From Bosea sp. F3-2 (GTDB lineage: Bacteria; Pseudomonadota; Alphaproteobacteria; Rhizobiales; Beijerinckiaceae), in the NCBI RefSeq assembly GCF_008253865.1, contig NZ_CP042331.1:3506001-3570000 (forward strand): a DNA stretch of 64,000 nt. The letters are read 5' to 3'. Below are positions 38,580 to 47,725 of the stretch, in pieces; within the stretch, counting starts at the first letter, position 1; each line of letters opens with the position of its first letter. Position numbers and translations under genes: made by a program. The notes under the pieces are model-generated. The model was not told the DNA's origin and made no database searches. It saw nothing but the letters and a program-made list of their open reading frames with translations.

Positions 38580-39446
38580 TCAACGTGCGGCGCGCATGCG
38601 GGCAATCAACTCCGGCCACGCTGGGGCGACATACCCTGTCGCCGCCTGGAAGCGCGAGCCGTCCATTGAGCGGTCGATCGCGACCGCATCGTCGGGGACG
38701 ATATCGATCGCCTTTCCGTATTCTTGCGCTACCAGCTTCAGCAGCTCAAATTTGTTGATCTTGTCGGCTGCAACATGCCAGAGACCGCGCAGCTCCGGGC
38801 GCGGAATGACGACGTCGCGAATGACGCGCGCAAGTTCGACCGTCGGCAGGCCGGTGTAGATCGCCTTGCGGTATCCCTTCACCGCCGGGCCTTGCTGATT
38901 CAGGAACCAATCGACCAGCGAATGGGCGGAATTGAGCTCATGTCCGATGATGGAGGTACGCAGCGTGATCGCGTTGGGATAGTCGACCTCGCCAAGAAAC
39001 TTGCTCTTGCCGTAGAGATCTTCGGCGTTCGAAGGGTCCGTCTCCTTGTAGTCACCCTTGCGACCGTCGAAAACGCAGTCCGTCGAGACATGCACGAGGC
39101 GCGCGCCCGCCGCTGCGCAGAGTTCAGCGAGACGGTGTGGCAGCAGCGAATTCAACGTGATGGAGACAAGCGGATCCTTGGCGGCGGAAAGTTGCTTGAC
39201 CACGCCGACACAGTTGATCACCACATCAGGACGCGTCTCGCCCATCACCCGGATAAGACGGTCCTGATCGGTCGCATTGACATCGCTGAGCAGGCGCGCT
39301 GTCGCGCCTTGCGAGACGAGTCCGGCCGGCGCACCGCCACGGATCGTGCCGACGACGTCGAAGCCCGGCGAGGTGGCAAAGAGCCGGTAGGCAGCGTTGC
39401 CGAGCATGCCAGCCGCGCCGAGAATGAGAATTTTGGTCAAGAGCAT
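38580..39446 (-). CDS. RmlD-like nucleotide-sugar reductase (WbvR-type)
   Basis: A 288-residue SDR with ILILGAAGMLGNAAYRLF, VVINCVGVVKQ, VHVSTDCVFDGRKGDY and YGKSKFLGEV (Tyr-x-x-x-Lys). It resembles dTDP-4-dehydrorhamnose reductase but differs from the rfbD product in this window. CapF/FnlB proteins are longer (about 370 residues with a cupin tail), so this short form fits WbvR, the 4-keto reductase of the UDP-L-QuiNAc route. Divergent from wzm across a 213-base region (39447-39659) that should hold both promoters. Confidence 0.85.
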   Translation of the reverse strand: MLLTKILILGAAGMLGNAAYRLFATSPGFDVVGTIRGGAPAGLVSQGATARLLSDVNATDQDRLIRVMGETRPDVVINCVGVVKQLSAAKDPLVSITLNSLLPHRLAELCAAAGARLVHVSTDCVFDGRKGDYKETDPSNAEDLYGKSKFLGEVDYPNAITLRTSIIGHELNSAHSLVDWFLNQQGPAVKGYRKAIYTGLPTVELARVIRDVVIPRPELRGLWHVAADKINKFELLKLVAQEYGKAIDIVPDDAVAIDRSMDGSRFQAATGYVAPAWPELIARMRAAR

Positions 39447-39659
39447 CTCCGCTCAAACGGTGAAAACAGCGTCTTGACCATCATCGCAAGCACGTCGGAC
39501 AAGTCCGCAAAGACAGGCACGATTTACTCAACCGATCCGGGATTGTCGAGCCGCCCGACCCGCACCGCAACAGAACGCGTTTGCGGGACGTGGATGCGAG
39601 GTGCTAAAGGGGCGCCGCGGCCGACGATCCGGTGCGGCTGGAGTTCAAGGATTGAAGCG

Positions 39660-40460
39660 TTGACGAGTTGGGGCGATCATCTGCGCCAAACGACGGAACT
39701 GACCCTGCGTCTAACAATGCGTGACTTCGAAGCACGCTATCGGGGCAGCGTATTGGGCGTCGGCTGGGCGTTTCTGACTCCGCTCCTGACCGCGCTGATC
39801 TTCACCTTCGTCTTCTCCTCGGTGTTTCAGACGCGGTGGGGGACGGGGCCGGACGGAACCGACGCCAACTTCACCTTGATATTGCTCGTCGGCGTTCTGC
39901 TGCATTCCATGCTCGCGGAGACGCTGAACCGGGCTGCGGGATTGATCCTCGCCCATAGCAGCTATGTAAAGAAGGTCGTCTTCCCGCTCGGCGTGTTGCC
40001 CATCGTCGTCGTGTTGGGTGCCCTGATCACCGCAGCCTTCGGTCTGCTGATCGTCGTGCTGGGCCATGTCCTACACAGCGGCCACGTCGAGGTAACCGCA
40101 CCGCTCTTCATCCTGATCATCATCCCCTATTTGTTGTTGCTGCTCGCGACGGCCTATGTGCTTGCGGCCCTGGGCGTCTATCTTCGCGATATCGGACAGA
40201 TCGTGACTTTTATCGTCACGGCCTCGATGTTCCTGACGCCGATCTTCTACCCGATTTCCTCGGTTCCTCCCGGCTTCCGGACGGCGATGCAGTTCAATCC
40301 GTTGACCATTGTGGTCGAGGAGTCTCGCAACGTGCTCTTGTTCGGCCGGGCTCCGGACTGGCAGGCTCTGGCGTTTTTGTGGCTGGGAGCGCTGGTGACC
40401 CTGCCCGCAGCGTTCTGGGTCTTCAATCGTCTGCGCGTGGGTTTCGCCGATGTCCTCTGA
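39660..40460 (+). CDS. wzm: Polysaccharide ABC exporter permease (Wzm-like)
   Basis: A 266-residue ABC-2 type membrane protein with six helices. The N-terminus LTLRLTMRDFEARYRGSVLGVGWAFLTPLL-like region is the hallmark cytoplasmic gate-helix stretch. It exports lipid-linked O-antigen or capsule-like glycan across the inner membrane. I chose the TTG at 39660 because AAGGA lies 8 bases upstream and homologs have about 20 residues before MRDF; the first ATG (39717) would cut this segment. It overlaps wzt by 11 bases. Confidence 0.9.
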   Translation: MTSWGDHLRQTTELTLRLTMRDFEARYRGSVLGVGWAFLTPLLTALIFTFVFSSVFQTRWGTGPDGTDANFTLILLVGVLLHSMLAETLNRAAGLILAHSSYVKKVVFPLGVLPIVVVLGALITAAFGLLIVVLGHVLHSGHVEVTAPLFILIIIPYLLLLLATAYVLAALGVYLRDIGQIVTFIVTASMFLTPIFYPISSVPPGFRTAMQFNPLTIVVEESRNVLLFGRAPDWQALAFLWLGALVTLPAAFWVFNRLRVGFADVL

Positions 40461-41898
40461 GATCGCGATTGAGGCCAGGCGGCTCGCTAAAGCTTACCAC
40501 ATCTACCAGAGCCCGTCCGACCGGCTCGCCCAGGCCGTGATGCCGCGCCTGCGGCGGGCGCTGGCGCCGACCTTGCGCGCGTTCGGTCTGAAATGGCCGG
40601 AGAAGAACTACTATAACAATCACTGGGCCCTCAAATCCCTGAGCTTCGAGGTTCCCCGCGGCGACAGCATGGCCATCATCGGCCGCAACGGGTCGGGCAA
40701 ATCCACATTGCTGCAGCTCGTGTGCGGGACGCTGTCCCCCACCGAGGGCGAAGCACGCGTCAAAGGGCGTGTCGCTGCGCTGCTGGAACTGGGATCAGGC
40801 TTCAACCCCGAATTCACCGGCCGCGAGAACGTCTATCTCAACGCCTCGATCCTCGGCATGAGCCGCGAGGAAACGCAGGCCCGGTTCGACGATATCATCG
40901 CCTTCGCCGATATCGGCGACTTCATCGAAAGACCGGTGAAGACCTATTCGACCGGCATGGCGATGCGCCTGGCCTTCGCGGTGATCGCCCATGTCGATGC
41001 GGATGTACTGATCATCGACGAGGCGCTGGCGGTCGGCGACGCCTATTTCCAGCAGAAATGTCTGCGCTGGCTGCGGCAGTTCCGCGAACGCGGAACAGTG
41101 CTGTTCTGCGGCCATGACACCGGCGCGGTGATGAGCCTGTGCGACAGCGCGATCTGGATCGACAAGGGCGACCTGGTGATGCAGGGCTCCGCCAAGGATG
41201 TCTGCGAAGCTTATTCAGCGTCCATCATGAGCCAGGCGCAAGGGTTGTCGGATCAACCGATCCCGCGACCGCGCGCCAAGGCGAATACGCGCCCGGCCGA
41301 TGCGCCGGCGACGACGGGCGAGGAGACGCCGCCCGAGGCGCAGCCGAAACGCGCTTCACTCCCCGAACCGCCCAAGCCCGACCGGCCGGCGATCTTCGAC
41401 ACCATGGCAGACAGCGCCGATTTCGGGAGCGGCAAGGCGCGCATCCAGCGCGTGAGCCTCACCCATGCCGACGGTTCACCGCTGCATTGGATCGAGGGCG
41501 GGGAGGATGTGCAACTTCTCATCGACGTCGCCGTTATCGAGGATCTCGAAGCGCCGATCGTGGGTTTCCACGTCAAGGACCGTCTCGGCCAGCCGATCCT
41601 CGGCGATAACACCTTCCTGAAGACTCTCGCCAACCCGATCACAGCGCGTGCCGGCCAGACACTTGAGACGACCTTCGCGTTCCGATTGCCCGCGCTCGCG
41701 TCGGGGCGCTATTCGGTGACCGCCGCCTGTGCTTCCGGAACGTTGGAGAATCACGTGCAGCATCAATGGATGCACGACGCATTGATGTTCGACGTCCACT
41801 CGCCCTTCCGGAACGGCGTCCTGGTTGCAATTGATATGGACCGTGTCGAGATCGCTGCTGCAGATTCGTTCCATTCGAGCGCCTCCTCCGATGCTTGA
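40450..41898 (+). CDS. wzt: Polysaccharide ABC exporter ATPase with C-terminal Wzt carbohydrate-binding domain
   Basis: A 482-residue protein. Residues 1 to about 270: ATPase with Walker A GRNGSGKST, signature YSTGMAMRLAFA, Walker B VLIIDEALAVGD and switch His in FCGHDTG. A Pro/Ala-rich linker (about 280-320) leads to a beta-rich C-terminal domain (about 325-475; RVSLTHADG, GFHVKDRLGQPILGDNT) of the Wzt C-terminal family. In O8/O9a-type systems that domain recognises the modified non-reducing end of the finished chain, so a chain-terminating modification is expected here. Confidence 0.93.
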   Translation: MSSEIAIEARRLAKAYHIYQSPSDRLAQAVMPRLRRALAPTLRAFGLKWPEKNYYNNHWALKSLSFEVPRGDSMAIIGRNGSGKSTLLQLVCGTLSPTEGEARVKGRVAALLELGSGFNPEFTGRENVYLNASILGMSREETQARFDDIIAFADIGDFIERPVKTYSTGMAMRLAFAVIAHVDADVLIIDEALAVGDAYFQQKCLRWLRQFRERGTVLFCGHDTGAVMSLCDSAIWIDKGDLVMQGSAKDVCEAYSASIMSQAQGLSDQPIPRPRAKANTRPADAPATTGEETPPEAQPKRASLPEPPKPDRPAIFDTMADSADFGSGKARIQRVSLTHADGSPLHWIEGGEDVQLLIDVAVIEDLEAPIVGFHVKDRLGQPILGDNTFLKTLANPITARAGQTLETTFAFRLPALASGRYSVTAACASGTLENHVQHQWMHDALMFDVHSPFRNGVLVAIDMDRVEIAAADSFHSSASSDA

Positions 41899-42022
41899 CG
41901 CCTACGCGCGTTCGCGACGAAGAATTGACAACATTCTCCGTTTCATGGATGCCGAACCGGCTCACATTTTCCGGTGGAGCAGGTAGTACGAGCGCTCGAT
42001 CTCGATACGTGTCGAGTGCATA

Positions 42023-43198
42023 GTGGTGGATATCTACGTGACGCAATCGTCTCTCACTGCCCGTCTGCTGGGCCGTATTCCAGGTTTGCGCGGCGAAGTT
42101 CGCAGGTTCGCCGAGGAGCGCGATACCTGGCGCGAGGAAGCACGCAAGTCCGCCGAGGAGCGCGACGCTTGGCATAAGGAGGCGCGCAAGTCCGCTGAGG
42201 AGCGCGATACTTGGCGCGAGGAAGCGCGCAAGTCCGCCGGCGAGCGTGATGTCTTAACGGAACGACTGGCGGCAAAGGCGACGTTGGAAGACCAAGTCAA
42301 CCACGTGCTCCAGCGGATCGGCGCCCATCACGATTCCACATATCTGAAGCTGGACAATGTCTCGGCCCAAATCCTTGGCGTAGGCGCCCGTCAGGAGGAG
42401 GCCGTCGCCCGCCTCGGACGCCGATTGCAGGGCAGCAGCCCCGGCCTTGGAGGCGATGGGCGCGCCGCGGAACTCTACCTCGATTTGCTGGAAGCATCGC
42501 TCACTGGACTGCTGATTGAGGATGCGTCGCAGGCGCCCTGGACAGAACGCAAGTTCGACCCCTCGCTTCGCGCCATCGGCCGCGATTGGCCCGAACAAGC
42601 GATCACGATGATCGGAACTGCGCGCATGCGCAATTTGCGGATGCTGACGACACGGGCGTTGGAAGAAGGCGTTCCGGGCGATTTCATCGAAACCGGTGTG
42701 TGGCGTGGCGGCGCCTGCATCTACGCCAAGGGAATTTTCGAGGCTTACGGCGCAAAGGACCGCAAGGTCTTCGTCGCCGATAGTTTTCGCGGCCTGCCCG
42801 AGCCCGACGCGGCACAGAATCCGGCCGATGCTGGCGACACTCACCACACCTATGCCCAACTCGCCATTTCCCGTGAGGCTGTCTCCAGCAATTTTCGCCG
42901 TTACGGGTTGCTCGACGAACAAGTCGTCTTCCTTGAGGGGTGGTTCAAGGACACGCTTCCCGTCGCGCCGATCGATCGGCTGGCCGTGCTGCGACTCGAC
43001 GGCGACATGTACGAGAGCACGATGGATGCGCTCAACGCGCTCTATCACAAAGTATCGCCAGGCGGCTTCGTCATTGTGGACGACTATGTGCTCGAGCCCT
43101 GCGCCAAGGCCATCCATGATTTTCGTGGACAACACGGCATCGAAGCCCCGATGGAGCCCGTGGACGGCGCAGCGGTCTGGTGGCGCGTTCCCCTATGA
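42023..43198 (+). CDS. TylF/MycF-family methyltransferase with N-terminal charged helical repeat
   Basis: A 391-residue protein. Residues 30-71 are three 14-residue repeats (AEERDxWxxEARKS), followed by a further heptad-like stretch to about residue 115; this predicts a long charged helix or coiled coil. The C-terminal half is a TylF-type SAM-dependent O-methyltransferase: GDFIETGVWRGGACIYAKGI (SAM loop), VFVADSFRGLPEPD, LEGWFKDTLP, LRLDGDMYESTMDALNALY and VIVDDYV (metal-binding Asp pair). It follows wzt by 124 bases on the same strand, suggesting methylation of the exported glycan. Confidence 0.85.
   Translation: MVDIYVTQSSLTARLLGRIPGLRGEVRRFAEERDTWREEARKSAEERDAWHKEARKSAEERDTWREEARKSAGERDVLTERLAAKATLEDQVNHVLQRIGAHHDSTYLKLDNVSAQILGVGARQEEAVARLGRRLQGSSPGLGGDGRAAELYLDLLEASLTGLLIEDASQAPWTERKFDPSLRAIGRDWPEQAITMIGTARMRNLRMLTTRALEEGVPGDFIETGVWRGGACIYAKGIFEAYGAKDRKVFVADSFRGLPEPDAAQNPADAGDTHHTYAQLAISREAVSSNFRRYGLLDEQVVFLEGWFKDTLPVAPIDRLAVLRLDGDMYESTMDALNALYHKVSPGGFVIVDDYVLEPCAKAIHDFRGQHGIEAPMEPVDGAAVWWRVPL
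42110..42235 (+). repeat. Three tandem 42-bp repeats inside the TylF-like gene
   Basis: Units at 42110-42151, 42152-42193 and 42194-42235, each encoding AEERD(T/A)W(R/H)(E/K)EARKS. A partial fourth begins GCCGGCGAGCGTGAT at 42236. Units 1 and 3 differ at only a few bases. The length is a multiple of three, so gain or loss of units would keep the frame. Confidence 0.92.
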
Positions 43199-43824
43199 AG
43201 GATGAGGCGGCTTCAAAGCTCAAGGCGAGCATTTGAGGCTAACCGCGTCTTAACTATTCTGGCTATTGCGAGCGCTCGATCTGAGCTGCCTCTTGTTCGC
43301 GCCTTTCCGTGAGCGCGGCCAGATTGTGGGGTGGGCGAGCGCATGGGCGGTCTCTCAGTTGACATCGGGCAATCCGGCGATTGTCATCACAGGCGGCCAA
43401 TTCTGCGATATCCACAGCCAGTCGTCATCGCTGCCGGAATCGTTTCCGACACGATCAAGCGAGAAGATGGCATGGACCTGTTGATGTGCAGGATGATGCC
43501 GCCTAGGCGGAGCGTTCCGTTGCCGCGAATCTGCAATTCCGCAGCCATAAATCATACATTAGGCTTTGTGGGTGTCAGCGAGATATGTCTTTTGGATCAA
43601 CGTCGTTTATCCGCAGGGCTGACGTGACGGACTACCTTCATTCCCGAAATCGATCGGCTAACCGTCGCAGGATGGCGCTATCAGCCTGACCCGGTCACCT
43701 TTCTGGGGCGCCTTCTCTCTAGACTTGGCACATTGACCTCTGCTGGTCGGCCCCTTTTGGTTCCACATGCCAAGCGCGAGAGCTCTCGCGGCTTCCAGAA
43801 GACAAGCGATAGCTTGATCGCTTG
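43199..43824. other. Gap between convergent methyltransferase genes, no recognisable gene
   Basis: About 620 bases. Several frames of 65-100 codons exist on both strands, but none has a family motif, ribosome-binding site or codon bias. Composition is less GC-rich than the flanks. Probably decayed sequence. Confidence 0.4.
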
Positions 43825-44931
43825 TCAGGAAATTGTCGCGAAAAAGGCGCCCCCCTTGTGGTTTGCGCCAACAAGGCTCGGATGGTTCCACATTCGCGAA
43901 AAGATCGCGTGCAGCTCTGGTGTCTCCCCAATAAAATAGGCTGCAAAATCAGGTTTTAATTTCTCTCCGGCAAGCAGCCACGATGCCAATAGGTATTGCT
44001 CGTTGAAATACCATTCCAACCATGCGGGCGGATAGTCGTCCGGCAAAAATATATCGTGGATTCCGAAAACCGACCCACTCTTGAGGCGAGGAAGGATCTC
44101 GTTGAAAAAGACAGTTACATCGCTGTTTTGGAAAGATCTGTGACTACCATCAAAAAATATCATGTCATTTGGCGAGAGACCTTCGAAAAATTCCATAGAA
44201 ATCTTCTCAAGCGGCTCTCGAATTACTTCATCACAGATTGCGTCAATTTCAGTGCGCGGTTCCGGATCAATTGATATCAGCTTTGTATCAAGCTGGTGGT
44301 CGCGGATCGCGCGCCTGGCAAACTTAGTAGAGAAGCCCGAACCGATCTCGATCAGACGCTGCGGCTTGTGCAGCGCTATCATTCCATAGAGTGCCATCGC
44401 GTCCAAAGCCGGGAAAGCCGGATTGATCCAGTTCGGCTCCGTGGCGTCTGCAACAACATTGCTCGGGATGGTCAGCATCGGAGCCAGCAAGGGCAGCATG
44501 GCACGCATCTGCAATGCGAAATGATCCGAGCAAGCCTTCAGCCGAGCCAGCATAAGCGGCTCAGATGGCTGACCATGGCCATGTCGCACTTTTGGGGTAA
44601 CAGGAAAGTCCAGCTCGATCAGCTGATTGCGATTCTTGAGATATAGCCAATGCGCGTTGCGGTTGATTTCTTCTGCCGAGAGTTCGGGTTTTGAAGCGAG
44701 TGCATCCTGCTTCGAACGCAATTCCCCGAGAGCGGTCGCGCTCGCCTGCCGTTCCGCATCCGATTGCGCAAGTAGCGCGTTTAGCTCTGCGGCCAGTTTG
44801 TCCGCTTCACGCCTCGCGGCTATTCTCCCTGTCTCGGCCTGCCGCGCAAAATCATGCAGGCGACGAAGGGGCGGGAAGAGGCGAGCAGTGTCGCGAGCGA
44901 TTCGACGCAATACCATCACAAGTACTCGCAT
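43825..44931 (-). CDS. SAM-dependent methyltransferase (class I, Methyltransf_24-like) with N-terminal coiled coil
   Basis: A 368-residue protein. Residues about 25-90 are rich in Ala, Glu, Arg and Gln in heptad style (AARREADKLAAELNALLAQSD), a likely coiled coil. The C-terminal domain has a SAM-binding loop RLIEIGSGFSTKFARRA, acidic ISIDPEP, and FFDGSHRSFQNSDVTVFFNEILPRLKSGSVFGIHDIF, typical of small-molecule or sugar methyltransferases in glycan loci. GC content is lower than neighbours. Convergent with the TylF-like gene. Confidence 0.8.
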   Translation of the reverse strand: MRVLVMVLRRIARDTARLFPPLRRLHDFARQAETGRIAARREADKLAAELNALLAQSDAERQASATALGELRSKQDALASKPELSAEEINRNAHWLYLKNRNQLIELDFPVTPKVRHGHGQPSEPLMLARLKACSDHFALQMRAMLPLLAPMLTIPSNVVADATEPNWINPAFPALDAMALYGMIALHKPQRLIEIGSGFSTKFARRAIRDHQLDTKLISIDPEPRTEIDAICDEVIREPLEKISMEFFEGLSPNDMIFFDGSHRSFQNSDVTVFFNEILPRLKSGSVFGIHDIFLPDDYPPAWLEWYFNEQYLLASWLLAGEKLKPDFAAYFIGETPELHAIFSRMWNHPSLVGANHKGGAFFATIS

Positions 44932-45246
44932 CCTGTTGTTAAAGGCTGAAGCGTAGCTGTCGTATGCTAAAAAAACTCAAGCTTCACCTGCCGGAGAGCC
45001 AAGAGTTCCACAAAACTGGATCAGAAGGCAAGGCTATTGCCACTCTGATGACGTGCAGCTTGACATGGGGCCTCGATAGCCATTTAGCTCGGCGGCTGCT
45101 CAACAAGCTCAAGCAGCTTAGGTCTGTTGCAGCCAGATACGAGGCGTTTCGTGCCGAGCCCATGGGCTTCGCAAACTCGCCGCTATGGTCCCTCAATACG
45201 GGTAGGAAATTGCCGCTGTCGCCTCAGCGGTGGCCTCGTCGTTGAA
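44932..45246. other. Gap, no recognisable gene
   Basis: A 93-codon plus-strand frame (44964-45245) and a 70-codon minus-strand frame (44984-45196) overlap here. Neither shows a motif, Shine-Dalgarno or coding bias. Presumed spacer with the promoter for the methyltransferase gene at 43825-44931. Confidence 0.4.
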
Positions 45247-46509
45247 CTAGACCACCTCCAATCCATGCGCCTGCCCCGCCTTGCCGCCTTCATAACCAAG
45301 AAACCTGCGCACCGCACGCTCCATCCGTGGGAGCGTGAAGTCGGCGAGAAATGCACCTCGTGCCGCCAGCGCCGTCGCCTCGTACAGCGTGCTATCCTCG
45401 ATCAAATGGGCGAGCCCATTATAGACCGCCGACGGATAGAGATCGCGGCAGAGATATGCTGCACCTCGCTCGTTCAGATAGGCGTAAGGAGCCGAATAGG
45501 ATGGGCCGTGAAACAGGATCGGCCGCCCCGCCGCGAGATAAGTGGGAACCTTGGACGGGAAACTGAGGCGTGAGACCTCCGCCATCCGTTCCGCGAACGG
45601 ATACGGACAATAGGCAATGTCGCAATGCTCGGCGAGCGTCCGGATCACCTCAGGTTGATCCATCCACCCCATGAACCGGAGGTGCTCGTCAGGAACGTCG
45701 TTTGGTGGCCGCTCATGGCCGAACGTCATCAGAACGACTTTACGTTCCCCCACCCGCCATTTCGCGATTTTGAGGGCCGTGACAAGCTGTGCCCATTCCT
45801 CGCTGGCATAGAATTGGCCGACCATGCCGATGACGACGCTGTCGTCGCTGATGAGCTTCGGCGGCGGCGCTTGCGCGAGCGCCGGATCGATCGAGGCGAT
45901 GACCGCCGTCGAGGGAACGCCGTAGGTTTCCTCGTAATGCCGCGCCATCGGAATCGACGCCGCGGCACAGCTTGCCGCCTGCTGTAAAGTCCGATCGAAC
46001 AGGGCGAGATCGAGCCGGCGATTGACAGGATCAACCCCGTGGGCGTCGAGCCACCAGCGCAGCGGATCCCATACGTGAACGCGCAGCGGGACGCCGAGCC
46101 CGCGCGCCACGGGCGCGGCGATGCGGACCATCGTCTGCCCCTGCAGAATCGCCCACAGGTCAGTCGCACCAACCGCCCGGCCATAGGCTATCGCCTGGCG
46201 GATGAGGCGGCGGGGCAGGGCTATGCGCTTCATCGCCTCGATCGCTGCCGCACCGGCTCTCCCCACCCTGATGCCGCGCAGAACGCGGCGCTGCAGTTCG
46301 GTGGGCTTGCGAACCGTCTTCATCTCGATGCCCGCGAGATCGTCGCAGAGCATCGGCCGAAGATGCGGATTCATGACGCAGAAGATCGCAAGCTCGTCCT
46401 TCGGAAGGAAGCGACACATCTGCGCCGTCACGATCCCCGCAGTCAGATTGCTGCATGGGGGAATGTCGGTCAGGAGAAGGATGCGCTTCCTCGGCGCTTC
46501 GCGCGTCAT
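45247..46509 (-). CDS. Glycosyltransferase (GT-B fold, family 4-like)
   Basis: A 420-residue protein. N-terminus RILLLTDIPPCSNLTAGIVTAQM is a nucleotide-sugar-transferase opening strand. The C-terminal half has VVIGMVGQFYASEEWAQL, MTFGHERP, MGWMDQPEVIRTLAEHCDIAYCPYPF and a donor-site segment FPSKVPTYLAAGRPILFHGPSYS. Starts 4 bases inside the preceding transferase gene. Last of four overlapping or abutting transferase genes read from 50339 leftwards. Confidence 0.85.
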   Translation of the reverse strand: MTREAPRKRILLLTDIPPCSNLTAGIVTAQMCRFLPKDELAIFCVMNPHLRPMLCDDLAGIEMKTVRKPTELQRRVLRGIRVGRAGAAAIEAMKRIALPRRLIRQAIAYGRAVGATDLWAILQGQTMVRIAAPVARGLGVPLRVHVWDPLRWWLDAHGVDPVNRRLDLALFDRTLQQAASCAAASIPMARHYEETYGVPSTAVIASIDPALAQAPPPKLISDDSVVIGMVGQFYASEEWAQLVTALKIAKWRVGERKVVLMTFGHERPPNDVPDEHLRFMGWMDQPEVIRTLAEHCDIAYCPYPFAERMAEVSRLSFPSKVPTYLAAGRPILFHGPSYSAPYAYLNERGAAYLCRDLYPSAVYNGLAHLIEDSTLYEATALAARGAFLADFTLPRMERAVRRFLGYEGGKAGQAHGLEVV

Positions 46510-47696
46510 CCCTGCACCACCTTTCGATAGAGGGCAGACATCCTGCGCGCGAAATCGATGTCGCTGTAATGCGCTTCGACCCAGCGCCTGCCCGCCGCAC
46601 CGCGCCGCTGGCGCTCGTCGGGAGACTGCACGAGACGCTCAATCGCCGCAGCCAGGGCGGCGACATCACGCATCGGGGTGGCGACCGCAACATCCGGTGC
46701 TCCGGCGACCTCGGGCAGCGAAGTGCCCTCGAAGACGATGATCGGCTTGGCGAAGGCGAGGGCCTCGATCGCCATCATGCCGAAGGCTTCGGCCGTCGAG
46801 GGCATCAGGAAAATGTCTGTCGCGGCAAACGCGTCCATCATCAACTCCCCGTCATTGACCCAGCCGAGATCGATGATCTGATGACGCCCGATGAACTCGT
46901 TGAGATGCCCCTTGCCGTGGGTCGTCAGAATGGTCAGGGGGATGCCGGTGTCGGGTAGCTGACGCAGCGCTTCGACGACATATTCGAACCCCTTGAACGG
47001 GCTGTCTGCAAAGGCGCGCACGCCGAGTACCAGCCGGCCCGGCAGGACGCCCAGACGGGACCGCGCCGGCTGTGGATCGACCGGACGGAAGCGTGTCAGA
47101 TCGATCCCGAAGGGAATGACTTCGATATTTTGCCCCGCGGCGATAGGGGACTGCGCAGCCATGTCGCGCATGTAGCGGGAGGCGACCACGATCTGCGCGC
47201 GGCTTTTGGCGACGATCCGCTTCTTCCAGGCGAACTGTTCCGCCGTACGGTCCTTGCGCATTGTGAAGGGAAGATCGAGCGACGGACACTGTCCGCATCC
47301 TTCCCGCCACCGCTCACATTCCAGCGAATAGATGCAATGGCCCGTCATGGGCCAGGGGTCGTGCCAGGTCCACACGCTCGGCTTGCCGCGCGTGAGCCAG
47401 GGCAGGGCATCGAGGCTGAAATAACCGTCATGGATGATATGGAAATGGACCAGATCGGCTTCGCGATAAGCTCCCGACAATGCCAGCGCGTAAGCCTGCC
47501 ATTGCAGGCGCGAATGGATCGAGAGCCTCGATTCGATCCGACTGATCACCCTATTGGCCAGGCGCGCTCCGGGGACCTCGAAGAAGAGCCGCGAGTCGGG
47601 GCTGTCGCTCAGCTTGCTCCATACGAGATGCGTTGACTCGATGCCCTCCGCAGCAAGCAGATGGCGAATGTCGAAATTGTTGAAGCGACTGCCCAC
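46506..47696 (-). CDS. Glycosyltransferase family 4
   Basis: A 396-residue GT-B enzyme: FHIIHDGYFSLDALPWL, TWHDPWPMTGHCIYSLECERW with a Cys-rich CERWREGCGQCP patch seen in many wall-associated transferases, VIPFGIDLTRFRPVD, and E-x7-E motif EAFGMMAIEALAFAKPIIVFEGTSLPEV. The GTG at 47696 is the first standard start. The in-frame codons before it spell LKVLQINASDV, which matches the usual (M)KVLQINxSD opening, so translation may begin at a CTG (47729) overlapping the upstream stop. Confidence 0.88.
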   Translation of the reverse strand: MGSRFNNFDIRHLLAAEGIESTHLVWSKLSDSPDSRLFFEVPGARLANRVISRIESRLSIHSRLQWQAYALALSGAYREADLVHFHIIHDGYFSLDALPWLTRGKPSVWTWHDPWPMTGHCIYSLECERWREGCGQCPSLDLPFTMRKDRTAEQFAWKKRIVAKSRAQIVVASRYMRDMAAQSPIAAGQNIEVIPFGIDLTRFRPVDPQPARSRLGVLPGRLVLGVRAFADSPFKGFEYVVEALRQLPDTGIPLTILTTHGKGHLNEFIGRHQIIDLGWVNDGELMMDAFAATDIFLMPSTAEAFGMMAIEALAFAKPIIVFEGTSLPEVAGAPDVAVATPMRDVAALAAAIERLVQSPDERQRRGAAGRRWVEAHYSDIDFARRMSALYRKVVQG

Positions 47697-47725
47697 GACG
47701 TCGCTTGCGTTGATCTGGAGAACTT

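Noticed and set aside
42110..42235. Tandem repeats considered as a CRISPR-like or minisatellite non-coding array
   Set aside because: Units are contiguous without spacers, are in frame and encode a regular helix inside a clear protein-coding gene.
43266..43627. Small frames of 66-98 codons in the gap after the TylF-like gene
   Set aside because: No ribosome-binding site, no motif and overlapping frames on both strands.
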